Below, piece after piece: positions 25,485-38,651 of a stretch of DNA of 64,000 nt; positions within the stretch are counted from its first letter, which is position 1; every line of letters starts with the position of its first letter. Both the position numbers and the translations under genes were made by a program. The notes under the pieces were generated by a model that saw only the letters and a program-made list of their open reading frames with translations, was not told where the DNA came from and did no database searches. Source of the DNA: Manis javanica (lineage: Eukaryota > Chordata > Mammalia > Pholidota > Manidae); assembly GCF_040802235.1 (NCBI RefSeq), contig NC_133169.1:43097034-43161033 (forward strand), in the 5' to 3' direction.

Positions 25485-25740
25485 TTGAATGTCACTCCTA
25501 CTTGACTTCTTCCAGAGCAAGCTACAGCCTACTCTTTGCTCACTCTTTTCTTATACAGGAGTTTGCTCATATCTTTATTTTTTCATTTCTATGTTAAATT
25601 TAATTTTTTGTTTGTCTCCTCTACTTGATTTTGAGCTCCTTGAGGATAGAGGCTATTCCTGATCTATATATTTCACCAGTATCTAATGAAGTTCTTGGTA
25701 TTAGCACTTGCTGAACAGAAGCTTGTTAATTGAATACACT
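25485..25740 (+). mobile_element. L2 3' fragment
   Basis: 'tgaatgtcactcctacttg' through 'ttgagctccttgaggataga' to 'gcacttgctgaac' follows the L2 3' end in order. Confidence 0.75.
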
Positions 25741-26239
25741 CTCAAAGATCAAATGGGTCCGAGTTTGATGAACTTCCTATTTTATCGTGTGACTAAATAA
25801 ACATAAAATCTTTACAGGATTCTAGATCTGAAGTATGAAAATAATTTTCTCTGGTGATCTCTTACTTAAAATACTGACTAAAAGCCCTTAGCAGAAAATT
25901 TTACTCTTCTGCCTTTATACATAATGTTTCACAGAAAACTTAAGAGAGAACTAAGGCAAAAACAATAAGATCACTTTATTAAACTGAACCTTTTTTGTTA
26001 TTTAATGGAAAAATACTTTTATAAACTAATTTTCAAACAGTTAAATGAGCCAAAATGTGGGATTTTGAAATGCAAACTTAACTGTTACTATGGTAACATA
26101 ATGACTTGAATTATATCAGAGGTTGTGTAAATACATGACTCCTAGAGTCAACATTGAATTATGTTTTGCATACCTACTTGAGCCAATTATGTGATGCCTA
26201 TGACTTTATCTGGTATTCCATAGGCACTATATAAACCTT
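25741..26239. other. AT-rich intergenic
   Basis: AT-rich sequence with no gene or confident repeat. Confidence 0.4.
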
Positions 26240-28482
26240 AAATAGGTGGACTCATATGATATTTTTCTTTCTTCACCTGGCTTATATCATTTAGCATACA
26301 AGAGCCATCCATGTTGTGAATGGCAGGTTTTCCTTTTTTATGGCTGAGTAATATTCCCTTGTATACAAACCACTTCTTCTTCATCCACTCATCTGTTGAT
26401 GAACACTAAAGTTGCTTCCATATCTTGGCCACTGTAAGTAATGTGGCAATAGACATAGAAGTGCATATATGTTTTTGAATCAGAGATTTTGTTTTCTTTG
26501 GGTAGATTCTTAGAAGTGGAATTAATGGGTTGTTGTATGGTATTTCTATTTTTAGTATTTTTTAGGAACCTCCATACTGCTTTCCATAGTGGCTGTACCA
26601 GCTTATATTCCCAACCGTGCGAGAGGGTTCCCTTTTCTCCACTTCCTCACCAACACTTGTTAATTTTTAACTTTTGAATAGAGGCCCTTCTAACTGGTGT
26701 AAGGCAACATCTCACTGTGGTTTTGATTTGCATTTCCCTGATGATTAGCAATGTGGAACATCTTTTCATGTGTCTATTGGTCATCTGTATTTCTTCTTTA
26801 GAGAAATGTCTATTCAGGTCCTCTGCCCATTTTTTAATTGGGTGATTTGTTTTTTGGTGTTGAGGTCAATGAGTTTTTTATATACTTTAGATGTTAACCT
26901 TTTATCAGAGAAATAATTGTGAATCTAGGTTACCTTTTTCTTTTATTGATGATGTCTTTTGCTGTACAGAAGCTTTTCAGGTTGATGTAATCCTACATGT
27001 TCATTTTTGTTTTTGTTTCCGTTGCCCAGGTAGGTGTGTCCAGAAAAAAATTTGCCCATGCTATGTTCAAGGGAATTTTGCCTTCGTTTTCTTCTAAGAG
27101 TTTTATGGTTTCATGACTTACATTTAGGTCTTTAATCCATTTCAAGGTTACTTTTGTGTATGGAGATAGTAATCCAGGTTCATTCTCTTACATGTAGCTG
27201 TCTAGTTTTCCCAGCATCAGTTATTGAAGAGGCTATCATTTCCCCATTGTATGTTCATGGCTCCTTTATCATATATTAATTGGTCATATGTGAATGGCTT
27301 TATTTCTGGGCTCTCTATTCTGTTCCATTGATCTATAGGTCTGTTCTTGTGCCAGTACCAAACTGTTTTGATTACTGTAGCTTTGATTACTTACAATAGC
27401 TTGAAGTCAGGGAGCATAACATCCCCAGCTTTGTTTATTTTTCTCAGGATTGCTTTGGCTATTCAGGGTCTTTTGCAATTCTATGCGAATTTTAGAACTC
27501 TTTGTTCTAGTTCATTGAAGAATGCTGTTGGGATTTTGATAGGGATTGCATTGAATCTTCAAATTGCTTTGAGCAGGATGGCCATTTTGACATTATTAAT
27601 TCTTTCTATCCACAAGCATGGGATAGATTTCCATTTCTTTGTGTCTTCCTTAACTTCTCTCATGAGTGTCTTACAGTTTCCAGACGGTAGGCCTTTCACT
27701 TCCTTGGTCAGGTTTATTCCTTAGTATTTTATTCATTTTGATGCATTTCAAATGGAATTGTTTTCCTAATTTCTCTTTCTGCTAGTTCATTGTTAGTGTA
27801 TTGGAATGCAACAGATTTCTGTATTAATTTTGTATCCTGCAACTTTGCTGAATCCAGTTATTCTAATAATTTTTTGGTGTAGTGTTTAGGGTTTTCTATA
27901 TATAGAGTCATGTCATTTGCAAATAGTGATAGTTTTGCTTATTCCTTACCAATTTAGATGCCTTTTATCTCTTTATCTTGTCTAAATGCCATAGCTAGGA
28001 ATAAAAGAGGTGATAGTGGACATCCTTGTCTTGTTCCTAATAAGAAGAAAAGCTGTCAGCTTCTCATCATTGTATATGTTGTTATCTGTAGTTTTGTTGT
28101 ATATGACCTTTATTATATTGAGGTACTTTCCATCTGTACACATTTTCTTGAGAATTTTTATCATGAATAGATGTTGAATTTCATGAAATACTTTTTTCAG
28201 GCTCTGTTGAGATGATCATACAGTTTTTATCCTTCTTTTGTTAATGTGGTGTATCACACTGATTGATTTATAAATATTGTAGCATCCTTGCACCCTGGAA
28301 TAAACCACTTGATTTGATGGATGATCCTATTGATGTATTTTTGATTTCAGGTTGCTAATACTTTGTTGAATATTTTTTGCATATATGTTCATCAAGAATA
28401 TTGGTTTATAATTTTCTTTTTTTTATAGTGTCTTTGTCTTGCTTTGGTATTAGAGTGTTTCTGGCCTCATAGAATGAGTTGA
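26240..28482 (-). mobile_element. LINE-1, 2.2 kb, lacking both ends
   Basis: The reversed 3' UTR begins near 26,250 and ORF2 runs to about 28,480. The minus strand carries ORF2 blocks parallel to those at 14.7-16.9 kb, and 27,982-28,164 gives a decayed RT-region frame. No poly-T tail or target duplication was found. Small deletions relative to the 14-17.6 kb copy, and a different 3' UTR, make it an older subfamily. Confidence 0.92.
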
Positions 28483-31289
28483 GGTGTGTGAGTTTGACTG
28501 AGGGTTAATAAGAAACCCAAATCAGTTTTGGGCTGCTGATTATGCTTCTTTGTGTTTGGTATTGCCTAGAGGAGTATGGAGGAAGAACATCTCATATCTC
28601 AGCTTTGGGTTCAAGTCAACCGTGTAGGTGAAAGATGCAGGGACTCAGGGGGAAGGTAGTGTTCGTGTGTGTGTGTGTGTGCGTGTGTGTGTGTGTAATG
28701 CCAGATGGAAAGGTGGTCATTGGAGAGGATTCTTATTTCAGAAGGTGTGAATATGCAAAGGTGTGTTCCATCTCAGAGGAGATAATTGCTTCCACTTATT
28801 TCTTTAGGTTCTAAGTCCATAGGAAGTTAGTAATCAATCCTGTGAAAGCCAGAGCACAGAAACTGTACACATGCATTGGTCCATCTCCAGCATCCCTCAG
28901 TTCTCCAAATTTTCATGGTAACACTCAACCATGACATCCACCTACCTACCAATTTTTCCTGTCCAAGGAGTCCAGAGACTGACCAAAACATCCCTGAGCC
29001 CCAAATCAAAGATTCTCTTCCAGGCAGATTTTTCACCCCATTGTCACGGGGACATTTTTGATGGCCTATACAACAGGAAGGGGAAGACATCAGAGAGGTG
29101 GTTTTCTTTTCCCAAAACAATGTCCTGCAATTCTTGACTTTTTTCATTTCTCTTATCTATGGTTTATGCAATCTTTCACCAACCTCCATGACATACAATA
29201 AGCTCAAAATTTGCTCAAGGAAAAACAGCATAAGGAAAACATAGGCAGAGTTTACATACAGTTGAGATAAATTGCAGGTGCCTCATTTTGATTAGGTACC
29301 AGCTTGAAGAGGTAGACAGGCACTGGTGGGCTCCCTGATTTCATTCTTCCTTTAGCGTGGCTTGGAGTCATTGATTTTTCTATGTAGGGCATCTTTCATT
29401 CTCACATGCAAGAAGGTCTCATTTATCTGTTCATATTATTGCTCTCTCTCTATTGCTTTCACTCTTCCTCTAGTCTTTCCTACCTTCCAAATCTATGAGA
29501 AAAAAAAAATATTTTTCCTGCCACAGCTGCAAATTCATCCACATGCTCTGTCTTAAGACTTTTCCTCTGGCTTTGGAGCATATTCTTCAGATTCTGGGTC
29601 CTCAAAACAGCTATTTGTGTTCTGTCTGCCAAGTGTCCTACCTCTGTTGGCACACACCAGGGTCTCTCTCATGGTTTTCCTCCTTTCTTTCCCCCATCCT
29701 GTCTTCAGTGTTTTCCTTGCAGGATGATTATCACAGCACCTCTGTCTCACTCAGCTCTTTGGCTTCAAAACCCTCTCCATTTTTGGTACACTTTATCATT
29801 TGAACAGTAGAATGGTGATGGTTGTGCCCATCACCATATTTAATATGAATTTAACCAGGTATTTGCAGCTTAACACAAAAAACCTTATTTTCCCCATAGA
29901 TTGTGGAGAGGGGTTAGAAGTCTACAAATAGAGAGTGATAGATATCTCCCAGAAGCATGACTGTTGCATTTCCTTTAAATTCTGCCTTCAGATCTTCTCT
30001 TCTGAGCTTAGATACATTTTCATGGGACTTTCTTGGGATTGGTCTCTGAGACAGATGTATTGTCATTTTTCCCCAAAAATTCTTATGTGAATTCACTATG
30101 CAAATTGAAGTTCACCAGGCTTAGTATATTTGCTTCACAGATACATGAAGAACATATTGTAAACTAGATCTTTGGATAGGAAGATCTATTCTATATCAGG
30201 TGATGGGAAGTTAAAGGAGAAAAAAGGATGATTAGGGGACTAAGAGAAGAGAAACCAAATGGAAAGCAGAGGAGTTTTGAATAGAAGATGCAGAATGAAG
30301 AAGAAAAGGCAGGGAGAGTGGGAAGTTTGGTAGGGAATTCTTATTATCAATCATAGACTCCAAGGTATGATTCCTAGTGAAAAATTATTAAGTTCATTAT
30401 TACCTGAAGTCATTATCACAATCACAACTCATTATATTTGCATAGAATGTGATATCTCAGTGTAACCATACTGTATCTTCTGGATATATGTAAAATCTAA
30501 TAATGGTAAAACAGGAGGTTCCTCTTTGGTTCTACCAGAAAATTGCAAGGAGTCCTGAAATAAGAGAAGAAGTATCAATAGGGCTTAAATTGAAGAAAGT
30601 TGGAGAAAGAGAAAATCGTTAAGTCCAATAGGAGTCAAGTACCAAGATTGAAAAGCTACGCTGTTTTTGTGATGAAAGAGAGTAAGACATCCCCAGGTGA
30701 CTTCTCAGTGGTTACCCCCAGATCTCAGGGTGGGGCTGAAGATGGCCCACAGTCTGTTGTTGGAGGGTAGAGAGCACAGAGCAGTCATCCCATGGACATG
30801 TCTCATGACCTCGCCTTCACTCTGCACCACGTGTCATCTTTCCGTCATTGCCGCGACAGCCATCATGTCTACACATTTCCTTTCAAAAGATGTTACTAGA
30901 CTGCTGCCTGGTTGCATGGGCTCAGGGAAGTGTACTCCTCTTGCTTCTCCTCAAGTTATGCTTCTGATTTCTAACACTGATTACTTAAAGGAAGTTAAGG
31001 AGTAAATGGGGCATTCTTTTCAAAAGCTGCAGCCTCAGGTCCCTGTTTCTTCTTGTTGGGCTCCATCTGCATAGCAGCTGTTCCAAAGGATAGAAGTCAA
31101 CAAACTACTCAGATGGCAGAAGGAGTTTAGCTGAATATGAGGCGATCTGAGGACAAAGAGGAAGCTTAGCTGTCATTGCATCCAATTAGACTTGCCTCAG
31201 AATCCTGGGGTTAAGCCTTCTGTGATCACAGGCGCTCTGCTAGCCCATCTTCCCAAGAGACACACTCTCCCTGAGTTCAGCTCTGTTGA
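28483..31289. other. Intergenic, no gene recognised
   Basis: Starts right after the L1. It contains a GT microsatellite at 28,664-28,696. Frames of about 100 codons (28,827-29,147 minus; 29,495-29,803 plus; 30,697-31,005 plus) have no recognisable domain. No promoter or RNA gene seen. Confidence 0.4.
28664..28696 (+). repeat. (GT)n microsatellite
   Basis: About 16 GT units with one GC interruption. Confidence 0.95.
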
Positions 31290-31525
31290 ATCTCCTTCTT
31301 CCCAACAGCCCACATCACTCTCCTTACCCTCTTTTGGTTTTATTTTCCTTTCATCCCTTATCACAATCCGAAGTTGTTTTATATATGTGATTACTTGTTT
31401 AATACCTGTGACCCCACTAAATGTTAGCTCCATGCAGGCAGGAATTTCCTCACTGCTGTGTGGTACCTAGACTAGTACCTGTACAGTATTGAGGTTCAAA
31501 TATTTACTAAATGAAGGAATGCATC
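31290..31525 (+). mobile_element. L2 3' fragment
   Basis: 'tatcacaatccgaagttg', 'atgttagctccatgcaggca' and 'ttcaaatatttactaaatga' match the L2 3' terminal region in order. Confidence 0.78.
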
Positions 31526-33054
31526 TTTAGCACAGTTCGAGCAGGCCCTTTTTCTGCTCAGAAATCTGCCTTTTCACATTAAAATCTGCTTAATCTACTT
31601 TTTCAAATTAAAAAGATTATATCCAATTAAACTCATGCTTTTGGCCTTCCCTGTGTTCATCTCAAAACATCTTTAGGTGATGTTGACATCATCTTCCTTT
31701 CTAGCTCTCTTGATTAATTTTCCTAAAAAAAGGCATTCTCTACTCTCAAACTGTCTCTAGCAGATCTGTCCCTGGTTAGATAATGCATTCCAGGATTTCA
31801 AAAACATCATTTAATGTTGTCTTTTTCTCTTATATTTGAGTATACAATCGACCAGCTTAAATTCAGTAACTTTTCGATGGAGGCTAAAGATGCCCCACTC
31901 TTACTATGCCTAATGGTCCCAAATTTGTTTTATTTGGATACATTTTTGAAGATGTTATTATTTTTTTTGTCAAAGGCATCATCACTTTGCAGTTTTCCAT
32001 TTTCACTTTTTAATATTTTCCATTAAAATACTTAAATAATTGCACAGGCAAAACTGAATGGTTAGGTGGCAGGGGATGCTATACATGACACCTGTAATGT
32101 ACATAGGTCCACAGATATATGAACTTGGCAATTTGAAAGGCGAATTAGGCATGTGAATCGGTGTACAGCATGTGCAAGGTCATGAGCTACAAAGGTCCAA
32201 AGTGCATAAATTAAAGATTGTTCTCTGCAATGTGTGGTTTAAACCCAGGTGCCATTAACCAGGTTTGAGCCCCAGGGTAAGGGCTTCACCTGTCTCATCA
32301 GCAGGGAAACGAAGACACCAATAACGGCTGCTTCACAGGGTTTATGAAAGAATCAAATGAGACAGTGCCTGTGGGGAGCACATGATAAAGGTGTTATTGC
32401 TGTGAGACAGAGCAAGTGACAAGAGAGGAAATCTGGAAGGACCGAGACCTTAGGTTCAGGAGGTGATGCAGGCCCCTTGCTGGTGGAGTGGCCAGGGAAA
32501 CTGGCCTTGCTCGTAGGTAGAGAGACACAAAATCCCTTTGGCTTTGATACTCACATACGGAATTCTACCGCTATTAAAGGGTTTCTTTGTCATGTTTTTT
32601 TCATTTTTTCATAAACCTATGTAATGTACAATATTCTAAATAGCATGTATATGTGCATATGTATAAGTACCATTTCATAATTGTAAATAGGTCCTCAATT
32701 TCTCATTTTGGTTTCCCTTAATAGCCTTTCTCCTGTGATCATGGCCGTAGTGCCTTCATCAGTGGCTTCCTTTCCCACATTTCTGATTCAGGAATGTGCT
32801 CTCAGGATGCGAGTCCCTGTGGTAAGGGGGCAAACTAAGGCTCTGAGAGAAGATGGTCTGAAGGGCCTTCTCAGGTGGGCGAGGGAGCCTCACCCAAGCT
32901 CTGGATGCTCACTAGGTTCTGGGATTCTTTTTCACTAAGAGATATTTTTAGTACTTCAATATCTCTCTTTTTCTTGGTTTATAAGAAAATAAACAGCTGG
33001 ATCCTGTTTTTCCCTCTGGGGTCGTCGGAGATAGGGAGACGTGTCAGCCTTTGC
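31526..33054. other. Intergenic, with one MIR
   Basis: Apart from the MIR at 32,225-32,400, no repeat or gene is recognised. Frames of 66-76 codons near 32.7-33.07 kb run into the GC-rich block and have no known motif. Confidence 0.4.
32225..32400 (+). mobile_element. MIR SINE fragment
   Basis: 'ttaaccaggtttgagcccc', 'cacctgtctcatcag' and 'cacagggtttatgaaagaa' follow the MIR core and 3' part. Confidence 0.65.
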
Positions 33055-33440
33055 TCCTGCTCTGTCGGCGCCTAGCAGCTGGGGCCCCACTCTTGCCCCC
33101 AGGCCCTCCGCTCACCACTGAGCCTGGGTCCCAGCGCGGTCAGTGTGCAGGAGCCCGAGCCTGTGCCCACAGGAGGCAGGGAAGAGCGAGAGAGAGAGCA
33201 GCCCCCTCTCGCCAGGAGGCCGCTGTGCAGTCGCAGTGGCCTGCTGCTCCCTGGAGCTCCCATAGACTGAGGATGGCGCTGGATGCCCCCAAGCCTCCAG
33301 TGGAGACAGCTGCCCCTGGGGGCCAGGGCCTTGCCCCTCTGACCCCACTGCAGCACACCGTCAGTGCCGAGGTTGGCTGGAAGTGGTCACCTTTCCCAGC
33401 GTGCTTCGGCTTCAGGGCTTCCTCCAGGAGTGCCTGAAGG
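33055..33440. other. GC-rich, CpG-containing segment with a short Kozak-flanked frame
   Basis: About 390 bases are much richer in G+C and CpG than the surroundings. A plus-strand ATG at 33,273 sits in a strong initiation context (A at -3, G at +4) and opens a 54-codon frame to 33,437 beginning MALDAPKPPVETAAPGG. I do not recognise the product. Long overlapping frames occur on both strands, as expected from high GC. It could be a decayed CpG island, a first exon or a retrocopy remnant. No splice pair or poly-A tail decides between these. Confidence 0.35.
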
Positions 33441-33684
33441 AAGGAAGGGGATCAGAGAGGGCCCGGCACGGGAGGTCTCCATCCTGGGCTGTGCTGTCTC
33501 TGCCTTCTGGGACTGCCCCAGAGACCCCAGGTTAGGGAAATCTGCCTGGCTGGCCTCTTTGCTCCACTCAGCTCGTTGCACTTGCCCTGTTGCCTGCTGG
33601 GTGCCAGCCATGACTGCAGAGTCCTGGATATGGGTGGCATGAGGGGACCTGCTACTGGAAGCCCCATACCTTCCCCTCAGTCTC
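33441..33684. other. GC-moderate spacer
   Basis: Continuation of the GC-rich block with lower CpG. No feature recognised. Confidence 0.35.
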
Positions 33685-33870
33685 TGTCGTGCCTCTCTCA
33701 TTGCCTTCACAGCATTTGTCACAGTTTTTCATTTCAAACTGATTTACCGTCTGTTTCCCAATTTGGCTATGAGGCCTGGGGCTATTTTGTTCCACCACTG
33801 TGTTCCTTGAGCTCCAGTGATGTCTGGCACAGTCGAGCTCTATCATCCTTTGGGAATGAATGGGTGATTT
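33685..33870 (+). mobile_element. L2 3' end
   Basis: 'cattgccttcacagcatttg', 'ctccagtgatgtctggcaca' and 'gggaatgaatgggtg' correspond to the L2 3' end. Confidence 0.75.
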
Positions 33871-34218
33871 GCATTGCCTGGGTCCTCTTGCTGGCCAAAC
33901 TGCTGCAGATTTTGGGTGCAGCAGTGAATCTCATCATGACAGGACTCCACGACCTGCACTGGTCTCATCTTGCCCTCCCTCTTGGGGAAAAGCCAGGCGT
34001 CTTCTGTCCCACCCCACTCCTCCCGCCCCTTCCTCAGTGACTGGGTTCAGGAAAGCTCAGCCTAACTTTCTCCTTGATGCACCTCTGTCCTCTCTTCTGG
34101 CCTCTAATTCTTGTTGCCTGCTGGCGTGCTCACCCCACTGTGCTGTTTGCCTCAGTGTCCTCCGCTGCCACTTGCCCCTTGCAAAGGTCTAAGAAACATA
34201 AGGGAACATCCATCCCTT

Positions 34219-34451
34219 GTCCCCACTTTCCCCCCACCCTTCCCATCCCTCCCCCTGCTCTCCACCACCCCTCCCATCCCTCTCCCTCCACTCTCCCCCC
34301 ACCCCTCCCATCCTCACCCCACTCTCCCCCCACCCCTCCCATCCCTCTCCCTCCACTCTTCCCCCACCCCTCCCATCCCTCACCCCGCTCTCCCCCCACC
34401 CCTCCCATCCCTTGCCCCCACTCTGCCCCATCCTATCCCTCACCCCCACTC
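34219..34451 (+). repeat. C-rich minisatellite, about 7 units of 30-34 bp
   Basis: Tandem units built on 'ccacccctcccatccct' plus a variable 'ctccctccactctcccc' part run with near-continuous pyrimidines on the plus strand. The minus strand is a string of G-runs of three to six bases, with good G-quadruplex potential. Pro/Ser-rich plus frames and Gly-rich minus frames here are by-products of the repeat. No gene context is seen. Confidence 0.9.
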
Positions 34452-36239
34452 TTTTATTCACTTGTGAAGCTCAGCGTGGCCCAGGGCCCTGCTGACTGAA
34501 TGAGTGCTGCAAGCGCCATTGTGGTGGCCCTGCCAACCCCTGTGCATTCCGAATTCTTAACATGACAGTCATTTTGGGGGCAGGAAACTTGTTTTAAAAG
34601 TCCAAACTCATAGGTATATAATTCAGCCAAGAGAATTGAGAGGGGTGTTGTGGAAAGAGAGAAAGACGTGATACACAGAAGGGGCTTTCAGGTAGACCCC
34701 AGCCCTCCAGAGGGTTACAGTATGGAAGACACGCAAGCCCTCTGCTAATTGACAGTAACAGAGATCTAATCTGCAAAACATGCAGCAAGAAGGGTTTGGA
34801 TAGAGATGAACAAGATCTCTCACCAGTGAGGATCCTTACCAAGAATACATGAGGGAGGGCACAACAGGGGGTCCAGACTGTCCACTATTGGTAATATGTG
34901 GCCCAGTATGCAGCATGTGCTAAATGGCCACCCAGAGCCTTGGCCTGGCAACTCTGTGATAGCTAAAGCTGCACATGGCCTGTTTTGATGGAGCACTGCA
35001 TTGTCTCCTGCTTGGAGAAGCTGAGTTTTCCTGGGCCAGTGGGATGCAGGACTCCTGGGCCCAAGAGACCATCTGTTCAGTGGAAAGGGTGGAGAACGCC
35101 CAAGGGCTGCCGCGCAGGCGCACAGAGGACAGTGCCGTCTACAGGAGACCCTGATGCGGAGAACAGTCAAGAGGAAAGTTTGACATTCCAGTCAAACTTA
35201 ACCTGTGCTACTTCTGCTTGTATTAAGCAATCAGTTTTGACAAATAAAAACTTGAGCTTTTAATTATTCAACAAGTACAGCAGGTCTTAAACATATTCCA
35301 GGGGCTTATACTGAGCTGCAGGTTCCAGATTGCTGAGCTGGAGTCACGGGAGTGGGGGCTCAGAGTCCGGAAGCAATCTGAAGGATGGGTATGCATCATG
35401 GACAAAGAAGGGGGCACCAGTCACCACAGTGGTGATAGGAGGCAAGATTTTGAACAGAAAGAGCAAAGTCTCAGCTGGAAGGCCCTGGGACTGGAGAGGG
35501 GTTAGGAAGAGGAAGGCAAGTGGGTGGAGTGGGAGTGTGACATCAGGGACTGTGCTGGAGGGCAGTTTGGAAAGGACGCCGGTCATTCTTGGAGGGGAGC
35601 AAAGCCTGCTGCACTGTACAGAGCATTCCTGACTCCAGGCTCACTGCTGGGTCAGCTCTTTTACCACTGATTCTAAGACTTCGAGTCTTTTATGATTGTG
35701 AAACCTCACCATGCGATACCACCAAAACCTGTTGGGTAAGAAGGATGTTGCTCTTTGGGTGGCACTGATGGTGAATGCACATGAAAGAGGCCCATGGTGG
35801 AACTTCTCATCTTTGCTCAGTCATTTAGAACACCTACAGACTGTGATACACATCAATATGTGGTGAAGCCATAGTCAGGGAAGTGGCCAGGGGAGGAGCA
35901 GTGCCTCCTGGGGGCCTGATGCTGTGGATTCCCACCGTGACATGGAAGACTGAGGGCTGAAACTTCAGCTGGTCCTGGGGTAGCATTGAAGACCAGGTCA
36001 GTGCCTTTCTATGAGGAAAGGGGCACTCTCCTCATTGCCTACTCATCACTGATAGTCAACAGCTGATCGTGGGAATTAACTCTTTAATAAATTCCTTAAT
36101 TTGCCATTTACTAAATACTTTCTCTAATTGCAGACCTAAGCAATAGCTTTGAATCCTGTGTCCAAAGATTGATACAGCACTGTTTGAAAATTTTGAAGAT
36201 TCCACATATTTGTTTTTTGAATAACTATAGACAAAATGT
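34452..36239. other. Intergenic, no gene recognised
   Basis: Several frames of 80-116 codons (for example 34,820-35,170 minus and 35,330-35,632 plus) lack known motifs. No secure repeat. Composition is moderately GC-rich, falling after 36 kb. Confidence 0.4.
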
Positions 36240-36420
36240 GTTGCAGTTGGAAAACCCTAGGTTCAAATCCCACCTGTACATTTGTTAACTATATGATGTA
36301 GGATTGAGATCTTTAAACATTCTGAGCCTTGGGTTTGACCACCAGTGACAGAGAAGTGGTACTGTTTCACAGTCTTGCTGCAGCCTAAAAGCCAGCGCAT
36401 GGTAGACCGTTAATGAATGA
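36240..36420 (+). mobile_element. MIR SINE
   Basis: 'ggttcaaatcccacctgtac', 'taactatatgatgtagg', 'acattctgagcc' and a decayed tail match MIR. Confidence 0.72.
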
Positions 36421-37065
36421 TGCCTACCATTCACCGCCCTGTATCCACAAGTCCGTAATCAAAAGTGCCTTGACAATGGAAAGTCTTTTCTAATTATGTG
36501 TCAAACTAATAGGCAGCTAAACCTGACATGAATTATCAATGTGAGGCTATTTATAGTCTTTATTTATTCTATTTAGTGTGAACACTCATTTATTTTGCTG
36601 CAGAAATAGTATTGTATTTGATCACAAGTGGCTATCCAAAAATACAGGTAGCATGAGTTCATATCTGAATGTGGAAGGAAGATTCATAAAGGAGGGACAT
36701 TTGAGACAGTTCTTGGAGGCTAAGTAAGAATTTGCCAAGCAAAAATGTCAGGACAGGGCATTCACAGAGAATGTCAGCACAGAGAATGGTAAGGAAAAGG
36801 ATGTGAAGGCAGGGTGGATTAACATTTGGAGAATGGCAGTGGTCCGGTCTGGTGGTAGCACAAAGTATGTGGCAAGAACAAGCTGAGGGTAAGGGTAGAG
36901 GGCTGGATGGGTGGATCTGTGGAAGGCTGGGACTGCTGCTGGGAGTTTGTGCTTCATTCAGCAGGCAAGGGAAGAAATAGATGCTCCTGTTGTTTTAAAA
37001 AAGCTTTTCTGATCAGTAACATAATATATACTTAGATGAAAAGAATTTAAGAAACAAGATATATA
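36421..37065. other. Intergenic, possible old repeat
   Basis: 36.65-36.96 kb has the look of a diverged dispersed repeat ('gacagggcattcacagaga', 'gtggtccggtctggtgg'), which I cannot name. No gene. Confidence 0.35.
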
Positions 37066-38598
37066 TAGGTATGGTGATTAAAACAGTATGGTACTGGCGT
37101 AGAATAGACACATAGACCAATGAAACAGCACAGAGACACCAGCAATAAATCCTCCCACATATAGTGAATTAATACATGACAAAGGAGGCAAGACTGTACA
37201 ATGAGGAAAAGACTGTCTTTTCAATAAATGGTTTTGAGAAAACTGGACAGCTATATTCATGAGAATGAAACTGGAACATGGTCTAACACCATACACAAAA
37301 GCAAACCCTAAATGGATTAAAGACCATTAGAAGACATGAAACTATAAAACTCTTAGAAGAAGACATAGGCAAAAATCTCTTGAACATAAGCATAAACAAT
37401 TTATTTCTGCATACATCTCCTCACACAAGGGAAATAAAAGCAAAAATAAACAAGTGGGACTACATCAAACTAAAAAGCTTCTGCACAGCAAAGGACACCA
37501 TCCACACAATAAAAAGACAACCTACTGCATGGGAGTATATATTCACAAATGACATATCTGATAAGGGCTAATATCCAAAATATAAAGAACTTACATGACT
37601 CAACACCAAAAAAACAAATAACCCAATTAAAAAATGAGCAGAGGAACCGAATAGACATTTTTCTAAAGAAGACATATGGAAGGCCAACAGGCACATGAAA
37701 AGATGCACCACATCACTAATCATCAGGGAAATCCAAATCAAAACCATGATGAGATATCACCTCATACAAGGCAGAATTGCCACTATCCAGAAGATAAGAA
37801 ATAAAAAGTACTAGCGAGGTTGTAGAGAAAAGGTAACCTTCCTACACTGTAAACTGGTGCAGCCACTTGGGAAAGCAGTAGGGAGGTTCCTCAAAAAACT
37901 AAAAATAGAAATACCATACAATCCAGGAATTTTACTTCTAGGAATTTACCCAAAGAAAACAAAACCACTGATTCAAAAGAATATGTGCACCCCTATCACT
38001 GCAGTGTTTGTAATAGCCAAGATATGGAAGCAACCCAAGTGTCCATCAGTAGATGAATGGATGAAGAAGATGTGGTACATATACACAATGGAAAACTATT
38101 CAGCCATAAGGAGAAAACAAACCCTACCATTTGCAACAACATGGATGGAGCTAGAGGGTTTATGCTCAGTGAAATAATCCAGGTGGAGAAATACAAATAC
38201 CATATGATTTCAATTGTTTGTGGAATCTAAAAACAAAATTAGCAAAATAGCAGTAGACTCATAAACACTGATAAGTGACTGGTGGCTACTATGGGGGAGG
38301 CATTAGGGTTATTGGAGCAGGTGGGGAAGATAAAAAGACACAAAAATATCAATCACAATATAGGTTGGTCATAGGGATGGAAGTGCAGAATGGAGAATAT
38401 AGCCAATGGTTCTGTAACATCTTTCTATGTTGACAGATAGTAACTGCACTACCTTTGGTGAGGTTGAATGACCATGTTGTATACTTGAAACTAATATAAT
38501 ATTCTAACTATATTGAATAATATAGTTGAATAATATATTATACAATATAATATTGTATAATATTGAAGTAACTATACTTCAATTAAATAAGAAACATA

Positions 38599-38599
<1 letters not shown>
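37066..38599 (+). mobile_element. LINE-1 3' portion with 3' UTR
   Basis: Begins inside late ORF2 near 'attaaaacagtatggtactgg' and runs through the ORF2 C-terminal region. The frame at 37,857-38,177 carries the typical block with IAKIWKQPKCPSVDEWMKKM. A 3' UTR then follows that differs from the 14-kb and 49-kb copies, ending in AT-rich palindromic words and an AAAT tail. No clear target duplication was found. The ORF2 remnant is broken over frames. Confidence 0.92.
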
Positions 38600-38649
<50 letters not shown>

Positions 38650-38651
38650 AT
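38600..38651 (+). repeat. (AAAT)n tail microsatellite
   Basis: About 13 AAAT units ending the L1, which probably grew from its poly-A tail. Confidence 0.95.

Noticed and set aside
34074-34499. Pro/Ser-rich 92-141 codon frames, and Gly-rich frames on the other strand
   Set aside because: All are generated by the 33-bp minisatellite.
38495-38600. AT-rich palindromic words as a possible origin or regulatory site
   Set aside because: They belong to the L1 3' UTR and its tail.
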